Shown here: positions 48,806-57,007 of the stretch, piece by piece
Numbering within the stretch: the first letter of the stretch is position 1
Layout of the letters: every line of letters starts with the position of its first letter
Source of the DNA: a virus
Direction: 5' to 3' (one strand)
Virus record (IMG/VR): IMGVR_UViG_3300010371_000028
Coordinates: 62,001 to 126,000 of that record
DNA length: 64,000 nt
Translations under genes and position numbers: made by a program
Notes under the pieces: model-generated
What the model was told of the DNA's origin: nothing
What the model saw: only the letters and a program-made list of their open reading frames with translations
Database searches by the model: none

Positions 48806-48986
48806 GCGTCCGGGCTCCTGGGCCCGGCACCGGCGCTCCTACGTGCTCGCGCCTTATCGGCGGGTCACCGACGTCCGTACCGGCGTGGCGTCGGCCGACC
48901 CGCAGGCCGTCCTTGACGGTCAGATAGACGAGTTCATCGACGCCGGAATCCGGCAGCGGGCAACGGAAAGACGGGACTCGAAGTGA
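48795..48986 (+). CDS. Small basic protein
   Basis: 63 residues. Basic start (PRKRPGSWARHRRSYVLAPY), helical end (AVLDGQIDEFIDAGIRQRAT). GGAGGC precedes the ATG. Function unknown. Confidence 0.6.
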   Translation: MPRKRPGSWARHRRSYVLAPYRRVTDVRTGVASADPQAVLDGQIDEFIDAGIRQRATERRDSK

Positions 48987-49510
48987 TCCACGTCCTGATC
49001 GCGTGCGCGAAGTCGACCGGCCGGACCGTCTCGGCGCCCGAGAGTGGCTGCCCCGAGTTCCAGGCGACGCTCGCACCCCACAACATCGAAGCCTGGGTCG
49101 AGAAGACGCTCGCGGAGAACGGCTGGTACACCCACCCCGACCGCGACGACTACTACTGCCCCGCGCACAATCCCACCGACCAGGGCGTCGTCATGCCGGT
49201 CGACCACGCCTACCGGCCTCTCGGCGACTCCGGGTGGGAAGCGCGCCTCCCGCAGGGTTTCCTCGCCGGCGTAGAAATCGAGATCCGCCCGCGCCGCTGG
49301 CTGACCTCCGCCGACCCCGAGCCGGGCCGGGACGTCGTCGTCGAGGAGACGGACGGCACCCGCTGGCACCGCACCGACGACGATGACCGCGACGGCTCAG
49401 CGAACTGGGAGAAGGTCGGCGTCGACTACTTCGAGCCCGAAACCTGGACGCACGTCGCCGGGAACTGCGGGCCCGTCAGGGTGGCGGGCGATGGGACGGA
49501 CGAGTCATGA
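48983..49510 (+). CDS. Hypothetical protein
   Basis: 175 residues. HNIEAWVEKTLAENGWYTHP with later PEPGRDVVVEETDGTRWHRT and an acidic Asp run. Coupled at both ends (ATGA). The GRDVVVEETDG.RWHR... segment recurs in small actinophage proteins. Function unknown. Confidence 0.6.
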   Translation: MIHVLIACAKSTGRTVSAPESGCPEFQATLAPHNIEAWVEKTLAENGWYTHPDRDDYYCPAHNPTDQGVVMPVDHAYRPLGDSGWEARLPQGFLAGVEIEIRPRRWLTSADPEPGRDVVVEETDGTRWHRTDDDDRDGSANWEKVGVDYFEPETWTHVAGNCGPVRVAGDGTDES

Positions 49511-50088
49511 CACGCACCTTCTACGACTGCGAGTTCCTCGAGGACGGTTCCACCATCGACCTCATTTCCATCGGCATCGTTACCGAGGACGGCCGGGAGT
49601 ACTACGCCGTCAACGCAGACGCCGACTGGGACCGGATCCGCAAGAGCGACTGGCTCGTCCGCAACGTCGTGCCGACGCTCCCGGTCCTCAACCGGGCCGC
49701 GTTGGAGACGTACATCGCGCACTCTCCGAACAGCTACCCGAGACCCCCGATCGACCTGGTGGATGTCGACAAGCGAAGCACCTGCGTCAAGCCGCACTGG
49801 GTGATAGCGAACGAGGTCCGCGAGTTCATCACGGCAGACCCGGACCCGCAACTGTGGGCCTGGTACAGCGCCTACGACCATGTGACCCTCGCGCAACTGT
49901 GGGGACGCATGATCGATCTCCCGGCCGGAATACCCATGTGGACGAACGACCTCAAGCAGGAGTGCGTGCGCCTTGGCAATCCCCGCGTACCCGAACAAGG
50001 AGAGGGCGAACACAACGCGCTCGCCGACGCCAGGCACAACCTGACGATTGCCCGGTTCCTCGATCAGATTGGACAAGACGATGGCTAA
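49507..50088 (+). CDS. RNase AS-like 3'-5' exoribonuclease
   Basis: 193 residues, family length. RTFYDCEFLEDGSTIDLISI carries the first DxE pair (YDCEF); LWAWYSAYDHVTLAQLW gives the second Asp; EGEHNALADARHNLTIA gives the His-Asp of the DEDDh site. Mycobacterial RNase AS (Rv2179c) trims poly(A) and other RNA 3' ends. An RNA-turnover role during infection or transfer is inferred. Coupled to neighbours at both ends. Confidence 0.85.
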   Translation: MTRTFYDCEFLEDGSTIDLISIGIVTEDGREYYAVNADADWDRIRKSDWLVRNVVPTLPVLNRAALETYIAHSPNSYPRPPIDLVDVDKRSTCVKPHWVIANEVREFITADPDPQLWAWYSAYDHVTLAQLWGRMIDLPAGIPMWTNDLKQECVRLGNPRVPEQGEGEHNALADARHNLTIARFLDQIGQDDG

Positions 50089-50311
50089 CCGCTGGCCCGG
50101 CCGTCCGATGCGCGAAACGGTCCGCACGGTCGCCGCGAAGTACGCGCCCCGCGACCGTATCCGGCTGCGCGACTGCCCCGACCCGGGCACGGTCGTCGAG
50201 GTGCGCTGCGAGGCCGGGCAGATCCAGTACCGGGCCGACTGGGACCGGACGCCGTCGGATGACCGCTGGTACGACGAGGTACGGCTGCTCGACGGAGGCG
50301 ACGATGACTGA
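50081..50311 (+). CDS. Small hypothetical protein
   Basis: 76 residues, overlapping RNase AS and the next gene. ETVRTVAAKYAPRDRIRLRD, then DPGTVVEVRCEAGQIQYRAD: beta-barrel-like with charged helices. Function unknown. Confidence 0.6.
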   Translation: MANRWPGRPMRETVRTVAAKYAPRDRIRLRDCPDPGTVVEVRCEAGQIQYRADWDRTPSDDRWYDEVRLLDGGDDD

Positions 50312-50879
50312 CCGCGGACCCTGGTGGGATACCGGCCGACTTGCGGAAAACGGCCACCCCGCCTACTACGCCACGACCGAACTGCGCACCCTGCTGATCC
50401 TCGAAGTGTGGATCGACGGCGAACCGGTCACGTTCCGGGACGCGGTCGAGACGTTCATCTGGATCGAGCAGTTCGCCGATCCGGAGCGGCGCGAGTCCTA
50501 CCTGACGTACTGGATCCGCAAGCAGGTCGGGATGCTCGCGGCCGACCCGGACCGGCTTGCCCGGCTGCGGCAGAAGCTGATGGTGGTCGAGCCGAAGGAC
50601 CAGCACGACTACCCGCGGTGCAAGACGTCCAGCGAGAACGCGATCATGTTCGTCAGGTGTAGCCGCGAAACGATCGTCCGCGTCCCGCTCATGCCGTTCT
50701 TCGACGGCAGCGAGAGCCTGCTTCCGCCTGAGCCGACACCGCTCGGCGCCTGCCCGTGCCGGTGCCACAACATGCAGCGCCGAGCCATGGGCGGGCCGCC
50801 GCGGATGCTGCCCGCGGATCAGTACTTCCGCGAGTCGATGCTGTCCGAGGAGGAGGCGTTGCAGTATGGCTGCTACTGA
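50304..50879 (+). CDS. Hypothetical protein with C-terminal Cys cluster
   Basis: 191 residues. ATTELRTLLILEVWIDGEPV, FRDAVETFIWIEQFADPERR, and CPCRCHNMQRRAMG near the end, a possible zinc site. Overlaps neighbours. Function unknown. Confidence 0.6.
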   Translation: MTDRGPWWDTGRLAENGHPAYYATTELRTLLILEVWIDGEPVTFRDAVETFIWIEQFADPERRESYLTYWIRKQVGMLAADPDRLARLRQKLMVVEPKDQHDYPRCKTSSENAIMFVRCSRETIVRVPLMPFFDGSESLLPPEPTPLGACPCRCHNMQRRAMGGPPRMLPADQYFRESMLSEEEALQYGCY

Positions 50880-51237
50880 CTTGGCGCAGCAGATCCGCGA
50901 CCGTCTCGACGAGTGGACGCACTCGAACGGCGAGGCCCCGCCAGCGTTCACCGAACCGGCCGACATCAACCCGGAGCAGGCGGCCGTGATCCAAGCCGCG
51001 TGGGACATGCTCTTCAAGGCCGACCCGGGTCCGCACCGGATCGTCGTCCTGCCGCCGTCGCCATTCGACCTGATGCGCCGGGCGATCCGCGCTGTCGTCG
51101 ACTACGCGGCCCCGGGCGAGCCGTTCCCTCAGGACAGCCGCGACCACGCCGAGAAGGCGATCGACGCGGAAGTCGACGCCGTGCTCGCCCGCGTGCTCGA
51201 GCTCATCGGCGAAGGCATCGGGATCGAGGCGCCGTGA
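50866..51237 (+). CDS. Hypothetical protein
   Basis: 123 residues. LAQQIRDRLDEWTHSNGEAP, AAVIQAAWDMLFKADPGPHR, and a helical end (VDAVLARVLELIGEGIGIEA). Overlaps the previous gene by 14 nt. Function unknown. Confidence 0.6.
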   Translation: MAATDLAQQIRDRLDEWTHSNGEAPPAFTEPADINPEQAAVIQAAWDMLFKADPGPHRIVVLPPSPFDLMRRAIRAVVDYAAPGEPFPQDSRDHAEKAIDAEVDAVLARVLELIGEGIGIEAP

Positions 51238-51806
51238 CTCAGCCCCACGTCATTCTGCTCGATGGCCCGCTCGCCGGCCAGCGCATCAAGGCGCCACTGA
51301 AAGCCGACACATACAAGCACCGCGAGACCGGCACCGAATACCAGCTCGGCTTCACCGTCGTGTTCCGCTGCCACTTCCGCGTCGGCTGGTCCACGCCAGG
51401 CCGTGAGCCCGACGCACTGGACTGCGCACGCTGGCTCACCTCCGAGGTCGTCAAGCAGCAACTCGACGACCTGTGGCGCGGCTCCGGCGTAGGCGCGCTC
51501 ACGGCAGACGCGCGGGTCGCGCGCGCCGAGTATGAGGCAAACGCCGCGATCCCGCCGCTCGAGCGACCGGTCGACCACAAGAGCCTCGCCGAAGTCATCC
51601 GCCGGGCCGAGCGGTTCGTGCAGGCGCGTCGCAGGGCCAGGGAAAGCGCTCCCGGGTCGTACCGGGACGGGAAGGTCGCCGAGATATTCGTGCTCGACGA
51701 CGGCCCCGAGGACGGAAGTGGCTTCACGCCGCTCTTGGAAGCCGACGTGGTCGGCCTGATCGCCGCAGCCCGGCTGGCGCTTGGGATCGAGGTGGCGGAT
51801 GCCTGA
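51234..51806 (+). CDS. Hypothetical protein, paralogue of 43743 domain
   Basis: 190 residues, GTG start. VILLDGPLAGQRIKAPLKAD and YQLGFTVVFRCHFRVGW match the N-terminal part of the gene at 43743. The rest is helical (SLAEVIRRAERFVQARRRAR). The shared beta domain suggests duplication inside the element. Confidence 0.65.
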   Translation: MTQPHVILLDGPLAGQRIKAPLKADTYKHRETGTEYQLGFTVVFRCHFRVGWSTPGREPDALDCARWLTSEVVKQQLDDLWRGSGVGALTADARVARAEYEANAAIPPLERPVDHKSLAEVIRRAERFVQARRRARESAPGSYRDGKVAEIFVLDDGPEDGSGFTPLLEADVVGLIAAARLALGIEVADA

Positions 51807-52176
51807 CGAGATGCCAACCGGCATACGCGCCTACGACCTGACCGTACCAACCCAGCCGCTCGCGCTGGCGTGGACGCCGCTGCGGTTCGACCCGGCGCAG
51901 ATGGAAGCCAACGCGCGCCGTGCCGCCGCAGAGCGCCGCGAGACCGAGAAACGCATCTCCCGCGACGCCAGCCGCGCGATAGCCGGATGGCAGGCGCTGA
52001 GCGACCGGCTCGCCAACAACCCGGTCGCCACCGCCGCGCTCAGACTGCACCAGCCCCAGGCCGGACGCCAGCACGTCGTGTGTATCGAATGCCTCGAAGA
52101 GGACTACGACAGCGGTACGCCCGCACCATGGCCGTGCCGCACGTTCGAAGCGATGGAGGACGCCGCAGGTGCCTGA
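51799..52176 (+). CDS. Hypothetical protein
   Basis: 125 residues. Coiled middle (RRAAAERRETEKRISRDASR), then VVCIECLEEDYDSGTPAPWP with CIEC...C, a possible zinc half-site. Overlaps neighbours. Function unknown. Confidence 0.6.
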   Translation: MPDEMPTGIRAYDLTVPTQPLALAWTPLRFDPAQMEANARRAAAERRETEKRISRDASRAIAGWQALSDRLANNPVATAALRLHQPQAGRQHVVCIECLEEDYDSGTPAPWPCRTFEAMEDAAGA

Positions 52177-52480
52177 TTCCATCGCACCCGAGCCCGGCTG
52201 GGGCCGCGGGTTCCTCATGCAGTGCGACATCGACCCCGACGACCCGGCTGACGTCCGCGCCGCCTACGAGTCCTGCCGCACCTCCTATGCCCTGTGGCTG
52301 TGGCTGTGGCGGGGTAAGGGCGAGATCGACGACGAGGCGTACTGGATGCTCGTGGACGCGATCAAGGACCTGTACGGCTGGACGGAACTGCCGCTCGACT
52401 GGCCCGCGCCGATCCTGTTCCTCCAGGACAAGCCGTTCCGCAACCTGCTCCCGCGCATCAAGCCGACGGAGGCGACGTGA
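52169..52480 (+). CDS. Hypothetical protein
   Basis: 103 residues. DVRAAYESCRTSYALWLWLW and AYWMLVDAIKDLYGWTELPL: helical, Trp-rich. Coupled at both ends. Function unknown. Confidence 0.6.
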   Translation: MPDSIAPEPGWGRGFLMQCDIDPDDPADVRAAYESCRTSYALWLWLWRGKGEIDDEAYWMLVDAIKDLYGWTELPLDWPAPILFLQDKPFRNLLPRIKPTEAT

Positions 52481-52941
52481 CCGGTCTGCCCGACGACATC
52501 CTCGCCGCGCTGGCGGCTGAGGAGACGATGCTCGCCGAGCCGTGGGCCGGGCTGCTCGACGCGTACAACCGGCCGGCTGAGCCAGTGACCCCGGCCGAGT
52601 TCGCCGCGATGGTCGAGAAGGCGATGCGGGACATGTGGAACTACCCGCCGCGTCCCAGCGAGCCGTCGCCGTGGCGCTGCGTCGTTCATCCCGGCGAGTG
52701 GGTCGATGCAGCAGGGTGCCCGGCGTGCTGCCGTATCGGACGCCAGCGTGCCGACCGCCGCGACTGGATCGAGTCTGTGCGCGAACGTCTCCAGTCCGCC
52801 GTCTACGCCGCGTCCAACGGCTACGTGTGGTCGTGGACCGCGCCGGGGGTGTTCGGCGTCCCAGGACTGCCCGAGACGCTCCAGGTGCGGCACGAGGGCC
52901 AGCCGTGGCGGCCGACCGACGGCAAGGAGGTAGCCCGGTGA
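52477..52941 (+). CDS. Hypothetical protein with Cys motif
   Basis: 154 residues. EFAAMVEKAMRDMWNYPPRP, then CVVHPGEWVDAAGCPACCRI (a zinc-binding-like loop) and helices after it. Upstream partner of a DUF6221 gene. Function unknown. Confidence 0.6.
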   Translation: MTGLPDDILAALAAEETMLAEPWAGLLDAYNRPAEPVTPAEFAAMVEKAMRDMWNYPPRPSEPSPWRCVVHPGEWVDAAGCPACCRIGRQRADRRDWIESVRERLQSAVYAASNGYVWSWTAPGVFGVPGLPETLQVRHEGQPWRPTDGKEVAR

Positions 52942-53363
52942 CTGACTGCGAGGAATTCGACGTCCAGCTCCGGGCGTGGCTGGCCGAGGACCGCAGCCTC
53001 GCGCAGGACGCCGAGTACGCGTTCATGTACTTCGACACGGACGACGACAGCGCCGTTGCCTACTATCGGCGCCAGGACCCGATCCGGGTTCTCGCGGACA
53101 TCGCCGGGAAGGTCGCGCTCCTCGACCATGTTGCGTCGTGGCCGCACGAGTATGTGGACGGCGACACCTGGTTCTCGTGCTCGCAGGCCACCGGTTCTCA
53201 CGACGCAGACGAGGTGCCCGGGTCCGGGTGTGCGGACGAGAAGCGCGCGGGTAAGCCATGCGACTGCGGGCTCGACGGGCGCCGGATCGCGGTCCTGAAG
53301 TGCGTCGCCGCCGGGTACGTCGAACGGCCCGAATTCAAGCCTGCCTGGAGGATCGATGCCTGA
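52938..53363 (+). CDS. DUF6221 family protein, second copy
   Basis: 141 residues, GTG start. FDVQLRAWLAEDRSLAQDAE, YRRQDPIRVLADIAGKVALL and the C-terminal VLKCVAAGYVERPEFKPAWR carry the DUF6221 pattern, with an added Cys-rich insert (CADEKRAGKPCDCG). Related to the copy at 12787. Function unknown. Confidence 0.75.
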   Translation: MTDCEEFDVQLRAWLAEDRSLAQDAEYAFMYFDTDDDSAVAYYRRQDPIRVLADIAGKVALLDHVASWPHEYVDGDTWFSCSQATGSHDADEVPGSGCADEKRAGKPCDCGLDGRRIAVLKCVAAGYVERPEFKPAWRIDA

Positions 53364-54210
53364 CCAGTTCCCCGAGCGCGACGGCTACCCGCCCATGCCG
53401 GTAGACGGTGGCTTCGAGGCGCTGCAGGAGTACGCGTGCGTCAGCTTCTACGCGGAGATGCTGCGCGCCGAGGAGGACGCCGACGAGAAAGCGTTCGGCA
53501 TTCCGGTACCGCGGAAGTCGCCGGCTGAGCATTGGGCGCTGGCGCAGCGGATCCACCGCGAGTCGATGGACGCGAAGGCGCTGCGGGAGCGGCGCGACAC
53601 GAACGCCGCTGAGCGGGCCGCCGCGGATCCGCGACTGGCCCTCGCCGAGGAACGCTTCAACGCGGCGAAGGAGGCGTGCCGCACGGGCCACGATGCGGGC
53701 TGTACGTACGGCGGGATGTCCTATCAGAACGGCTACTGGCTCGCCCTCGAGGAATGCGACCTCAACCACGGCAGCCTGTGCGATCTGCGGGTGGCGTGTG
53801 ACGGCGCGGAGGCTGCGACGGGGTTCGCGGGCCGGGCGGAGGACGGTTCGCTGTGGGGCTGGATCTGGTCGGTCGCGGTCTGCCAGCCGTGCGCCGACCT
53901 GTATGTGACGTTGCGGCCCGAGTGGACGCGCCCCACGCCCGAAGAGAAAGCCGAGCGGGACCGGGAAGCGGAAGCGCTGCTCGCCGAGATGCACGCCAGC
54001 GCGGGCACGGCTGAACACGGCGAGACACGGCTGAACGAGGCTGAACACAGCAGGCTCTCACCGGACATCGCCGAGCAAGTCGGCGCCGCGGCCGAAGCCA
54101 CCGGGCACATGCAGCCGATGCTGGGATTCGCCGCGCTGTTCGGCGAGCCGGTTCGGCTCATCCCCACGGTCACGCCGTTCCGGGACGCGCCGAGAAGGAG
54201 GCGGCGGTGA
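53356..54210 (+). CDS. Hypothetical protein
   Basis: 284 residues. Helical, highly charged first half (LAQRIHRESMDAKALRERRD), then CRTGHDAGC and CDLNHGSLCDL Cys/His clusters, and an acidic repetitive stretch. Basic end (RRRR). Function unknown. Confidence 0.6.
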   Translation: MPDQFPERDGYPPMPVDGGFEALQEYACVSFYAEMLRAEEDADEKAFGIPVPRKSPAEHWALAQRIHRESMDAKALRERRDTNAAERAAADPRLALAEERFNAAKEACRTGHDAGCTYGGMSYQNGYWLALEECDLNHGSLCDLRVACDGAEAATGFAGRAEDGSLWGWIWSVAVCQPCADLYVTLRPEWTRPTPEEKAERDREAEALLAEMHASAGTAEHGETRLNEAEHSRLSPDIAEQVGAAAEATGHMQPMLGFAALFGEPVRLIPTVTPFRDAPRRRRR

Positions 54211-54932
54211 GCGACGGCGAGTTCGAGCAATGCGTCCGCTGCCTTCACGTACGGCCGATCGCAGAACTGTACCGGCCCAAGGGCAGTCTCGTCCGGGACA
54301 TGAACCCGCCGATCTACGAATGGCAGTGCGTGGACTACGAGCGCTGCTCGGCGGCCGTGATCTGCGGCCACTGCGACCGCCCGATCACGCAGGCATCCCG
54401 CGGTATCGCTGCGGACGGCACGGTTCTCTGCCACACCGGAACGCTCCCGCCCGGCAACGAACCGCAGGACTGCTACAGGCTCGTGACTCAGTACTCCCAC
54501 GCCGCTGATGGCTCCTGCTGCCGCGACCAGCCCAAGCCGCCCTGGAAGTCGTTCGCGGACACACCGGACGACTTCGCCGGCTGTTCCCGCAGTGGCTGCC
54601 GACGGACTGGCGTGCACTCCCTGAAGTATGGCGAGTGCGAGTACGGGCAACGGCCGTCGCCCGAGTTCGGGTTCTGGCGCACGTTCACCGCGGAGGACGG
54701 CTACCCGTCGATCGGCATGGCGTCGATCCCGCTGCTCGCTGTGTTGCCGTGGGCCAAGAATCTGACCGTGGGCGAGCAGGACCGGATGCTTGAGGCGACC
54801 GCAGACAGCCACGACCCGGCTGAGATGGTCGAACGCTGGCGTCAGTACGCCGAAGCGAAGGACGGCGGCGAAGAGTGGGCGCGCGTCGTGGGCCTGGAAC
54901 TCGGGATACCCGGCATTGAGGCGGCACCATGA
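54207..54932 (+). CDS. Zinc-ribbon hypothetical protein
   Basis: 241 residues. CVRCLHVRPIAELYRP, CGHCDRPIT with later C, and CSRSGCRRTGV suggest several zinc sites; the last 70 residues are helical (MLEATADSHDPAEMVERWRQ). Coupled at both ends. Function unknown. Confidence 0.6.
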   Translation: MSDGEFEQCVRCLHVRPIAELYRPKGSLVRDMNPPIYEWQCVDYERCSAAVICGHCDRPITQASRGIAADGTVLCHTGTLPPGNEPQDCYRLVTQYSHAADGSCCRDQPKPPWKSFADTPDDFAGCSRSGCRRTGVHSLKYGECEYGQRPSPEFGFWRTFTAEDGYPSIGMASIPLLAVLPWAKNLTVGEQDRMLEATADSHDPAEMVERWRQYAEAKDGGEEWARVVGLELGIPGIEAAP

Positions 54933-55198
54933 AGACCCTGAAACGCAGCCGCGGCCGCGACGAACCGTGGCCGCGCCCGGGCGACCGTCGCCGTATCGAC
55001 GGCACCCGGTACCTGCTGACGCACATATCGTTCTCGGACGACGACTGGGGGAGCAGGCTCGGCCTGGAGTACGTGGAAGAGAAGCCGTACCTGGCCGCGC
55101 AGATGGTGCCGCGGGCGCCGTGGTGGAGGCGGGCGCTCGACTGGCCGCGCCGGGCCTTGAGGACGGGCCGGAACAGCGAAGCGGCCCCGGATCGGTGA
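54929..55198 (+). CDS. Hypothetical protein, end of rightward run
   Basis: 89 residues. Basic start, GTRYLLTHISFSDDDWGSRL (beta), basic C-terminus (WWRRALDWPRRALRTGRNSE). Last gene before convergent terminators. Function unknown. Confidence 0.6.
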   Translation: MKTLKRSRGRDEPWPRPGDRRRIDGTRYLLTHISFSDDDWGSRLGLEYVEEKPYLAAQMVPRAPWWRRALDWPRRALRTGRNSEAAPDR

Positions 55199-55215
55199 TC
55201 GACGGGGCCGCTCGC

Positions 55216-55230
55216 GGAGCCCGAGGCTCC
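55216..55230. terminator. Terminator-like hairpin between convergent genes
   Basis: GGAGCC-CGA-GGCTCC; a second small one, TGGCG/CGCCA, follows. Both lie between convergent genes ending at 55198 and 55251. Confidence 0.5.
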
Positions 55231-55250
55231 CCTTACTGGCGTGCGCCAGC

Positions 55251-55454
55251 CTAGCCGATCACGCGCACGTCGGCCGCCTGCGGGCCCTTGGCTCCCTGTG
55301 TGGTCGAAAACTCCACGCGCTGCCCCTCTTCGAGGCTGCGGTAGCCGTCGCCGACCACTGCCGAGTAATGGACGAAGACGTCCGGGCCGCCGCCGTCGAC
55401 CGTGATGAAGCCGAAGCCCTTCTCGCCGAACCACTTCACTGAACCTGTTGCCAC
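55251..55454 (-). CDS. Cold-shock protein
   Basis: 67 residues, exact family length. [19 protein letters not shown] and DVFVHYSAV are the RNP1 and RNP2 single-strand nucleic-acid-binding motifs of CspA proteins. It acts as an RNA chaperone. Probably a host-derived or element-encoded general helper of replication/translation. Confidence 0.95.
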   Translation of the reverse strand: MATGSVKWFGEKGFGFITVDGGGPDVFVHYSAVVGDGYRSLEEGQRVEFSTTQGAKGPQAADVRVIG

Positions 55455-55524
55455 TGCTTTGCCCGTTCTCTACGAAAAGTCTGACGTAGATCAGTGTGAC
55501 ACCGCGTGAGCGTTTCGCACCAGC

Positions 55525-55989
55525 CTAGATCCCGGTCGACCCCGTGAACGGTGACCGTGGCCACGGGTGCAGCGCCAGCCACATCTTCCGCTCGTGTTCC
55601 TGGCGCGCCTCTTCCTCCATCTCGACGCGCAGCCGCTCCATGTCGACGGCGGCTTGTTCGCGCATCGCCGTCAGCATCTCGGCCCGGCCGGCTTCGAGCA
55701 TCCGCTCCGTGTCGGCTTCCACGGCCGCCTCGGACGCCATCAGGTACGCCTGATCCGGTTCCAGCCACGCGTGCCCGACCACGGTCACCGCATGCCCCAG
55801 CCCGGCCGCCCGGACCGCCGCCTCGAACTCTGCGACCCGCTCGGTCGGCACGACCAGCCGTTTCTTGTGCCGTTCGAACGAGGCGAGGAGCGCGCTGAGA
55901 TCCTCGGGCGTCGCGGGCGGCTGCTGCGTGTACCCGGCGCCCTCGGCCAAGTCCTCGAAGACCAACCGGTCGAAGCCGTCGTCAGCCAC
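55525..55989 (-). CDS. Hypothetical protein
   Basis: 154 residues. LSALLASFERHKKRLVVPTE, then a long charged helix (MEEEARQEHERKMWLALHPW). Coupled to the upstream gene. Function unknown. Confidence 0.6.
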   Translation of the reverse strand: MADDGFDRLVFEDLAEGAGYTQQPPATPEDLSALLASFERHKKRLVVPTERVAEFEAAVRAAGLGHAVTVVGHAWLEPDQAYLMASEAAVEADTERMLEAGRAEMLTAMREQAAVDMERLRVEMEEEARQEHERKMWLALHPWPRSPFTGSTGI

Positions 55990-56323
55990 CGTCGATCTCC
56001 TTGCCGTCCCGCCCGAACCTGTGCCCGCACGGCTCGCACCGGTACGCGGCCGGGCCTACGCCAACCACCTGGAACGTGACCGTATCGCCGTCGCCGATGC
56101 CCTTGAACGGGACCAACGTCGCGCCCTCCACCACGACCGCTGTCGCCGGCTCAAGGCACGCCGGGCACGTCCTGCCCGCATCCTCGGCGAAGTCAACGCG
56201 CATGTCGTGGCGTGGCGGCTCAGCGAGGCCCATCAGCCCGGCGAACGCCTCCGGGTCGTCGAGCGTGAAGTCGAACGTGCCGGACACCTCAAGGGAACCG
56301 GCGCCGAAGAAGGACTCACTCAT
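55982..56323 (-). CDS. Zinc-ribbon-like hypothetical protein
   Basis: 113 residues from ATG 56323. CPACLEPATAVVVEGATLVP and YRCEPCGHRFGRDGK provide four Cys and a His, a zinc ribbon around a beta sheet. Coupled on both sides. Function unknown. Confidence 0.65.
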   Translation of the reverse strand: MSESFFGAGSLEVSGTFDFTLDDPEAFAGLMGLAEPPRHDMRVDFAEDAGRTCPACLEPATAVVVEGATLVPFKGIGDGDTVTFQVVGVGPAAYRCEPCGHRFGRDGKEIDGG

Positions 56324-56817
56324 CGGCGGTACAGCCCCACGTTCACGTAACTGTCGGGGTCCGAGCACCACTGGTCGTACGCGTAGTCCTGGTCCGATGG
56401 GCGCTGCCACCGGTCGTCCATGAACTCGTAGATCCCTGCCGGGGCGCCTGACTTCACCTGCGCCGCGAGCACCCACGCGGCGTCGAAGTCGCCGTGCCAT
56501 GAGAAACAGTCGTCGGCGCGGTCGCCCCAATAAGCCAGGTCCCTGCCCTTGCCGCCGAACTCCGTATAGCCGAAGCCCGGATTGTCGCGGTGCGATTCGA
56601 CGAGCAGGATCTCTCCGAGTTCGAACGGCCAGTCGCGGCCCGGGTCGAACGCGGGCTCGCAGCCGTCGTTCGGGTCGGGCCGGTAGTCGGCCACGATGAC
56701 CCAGATGGAGAGCGAGTCGAGGTTCACGGTCCGGCAGCCGGCCGCGATGAACAGGGCTTCAGCGGCGGTGAGGGTTCTGCTTGCGACGAGCGCGGGGCGC
56801 GTGTCGATGGTCGTCAT
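56320..56817 (-). CDS. Hypothetical protein
   Basis: 165 residues from ATG 56817. LTAAEALFIAAGCRTVNLDS, then VIVADYRPDPNDGCEPAFDP and many Trp/Tyr/Asp. First gene of a leftward run of three, divergent from the GIY-YIG gene. Function unknown. Confidence 0.6.
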   Translation of the reverse strand: MTTIDTRPALVASRTLTAAEALFIAAGCRTVNLDSLSIWVIVADYRPDPNDGCEPAFDPGRDWPFELGEILLVESHRDNPGFGYTEFGGKGRDLAYWGDRADDCFSWHGDFDAAWVLAAQVKSGAPAGIYEFMDDRWQRPSDQDYAYDQWCSDPDSYVNVGLYRR

Positions 56818-56914
56818 GCCCACCAGTGTCCACCAAAAGAGGCATCGGCTGACGTAGCACCAGTTGCGGTGAACAGCCTGATTTGCCGGGCGCGGGGTGA
56901 GATCATAGAACGAA

Positions 56915-56950
56915 CGAGCGGGCCCGATCCGTGAGGACCAGGCCCGCTCG
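56915..56950 (+). other. Leader hairpin upstream of GIY-YIG gene
   Basis: A perfect 10-bp stem CGAGCGGGCC/GGCCCGCTCG with a 16-nt loop lies 57 nt before the GIY-YIG start. It may be an attenuator or terminator of read-through. Confidence 0.5.
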
Positions 56951-57007
56951 AAGACCAGCGAGTTCTCAGCTCGCCGATCAATCTCCCGCTGAAGGAGCAC
57001 TTCAAAC

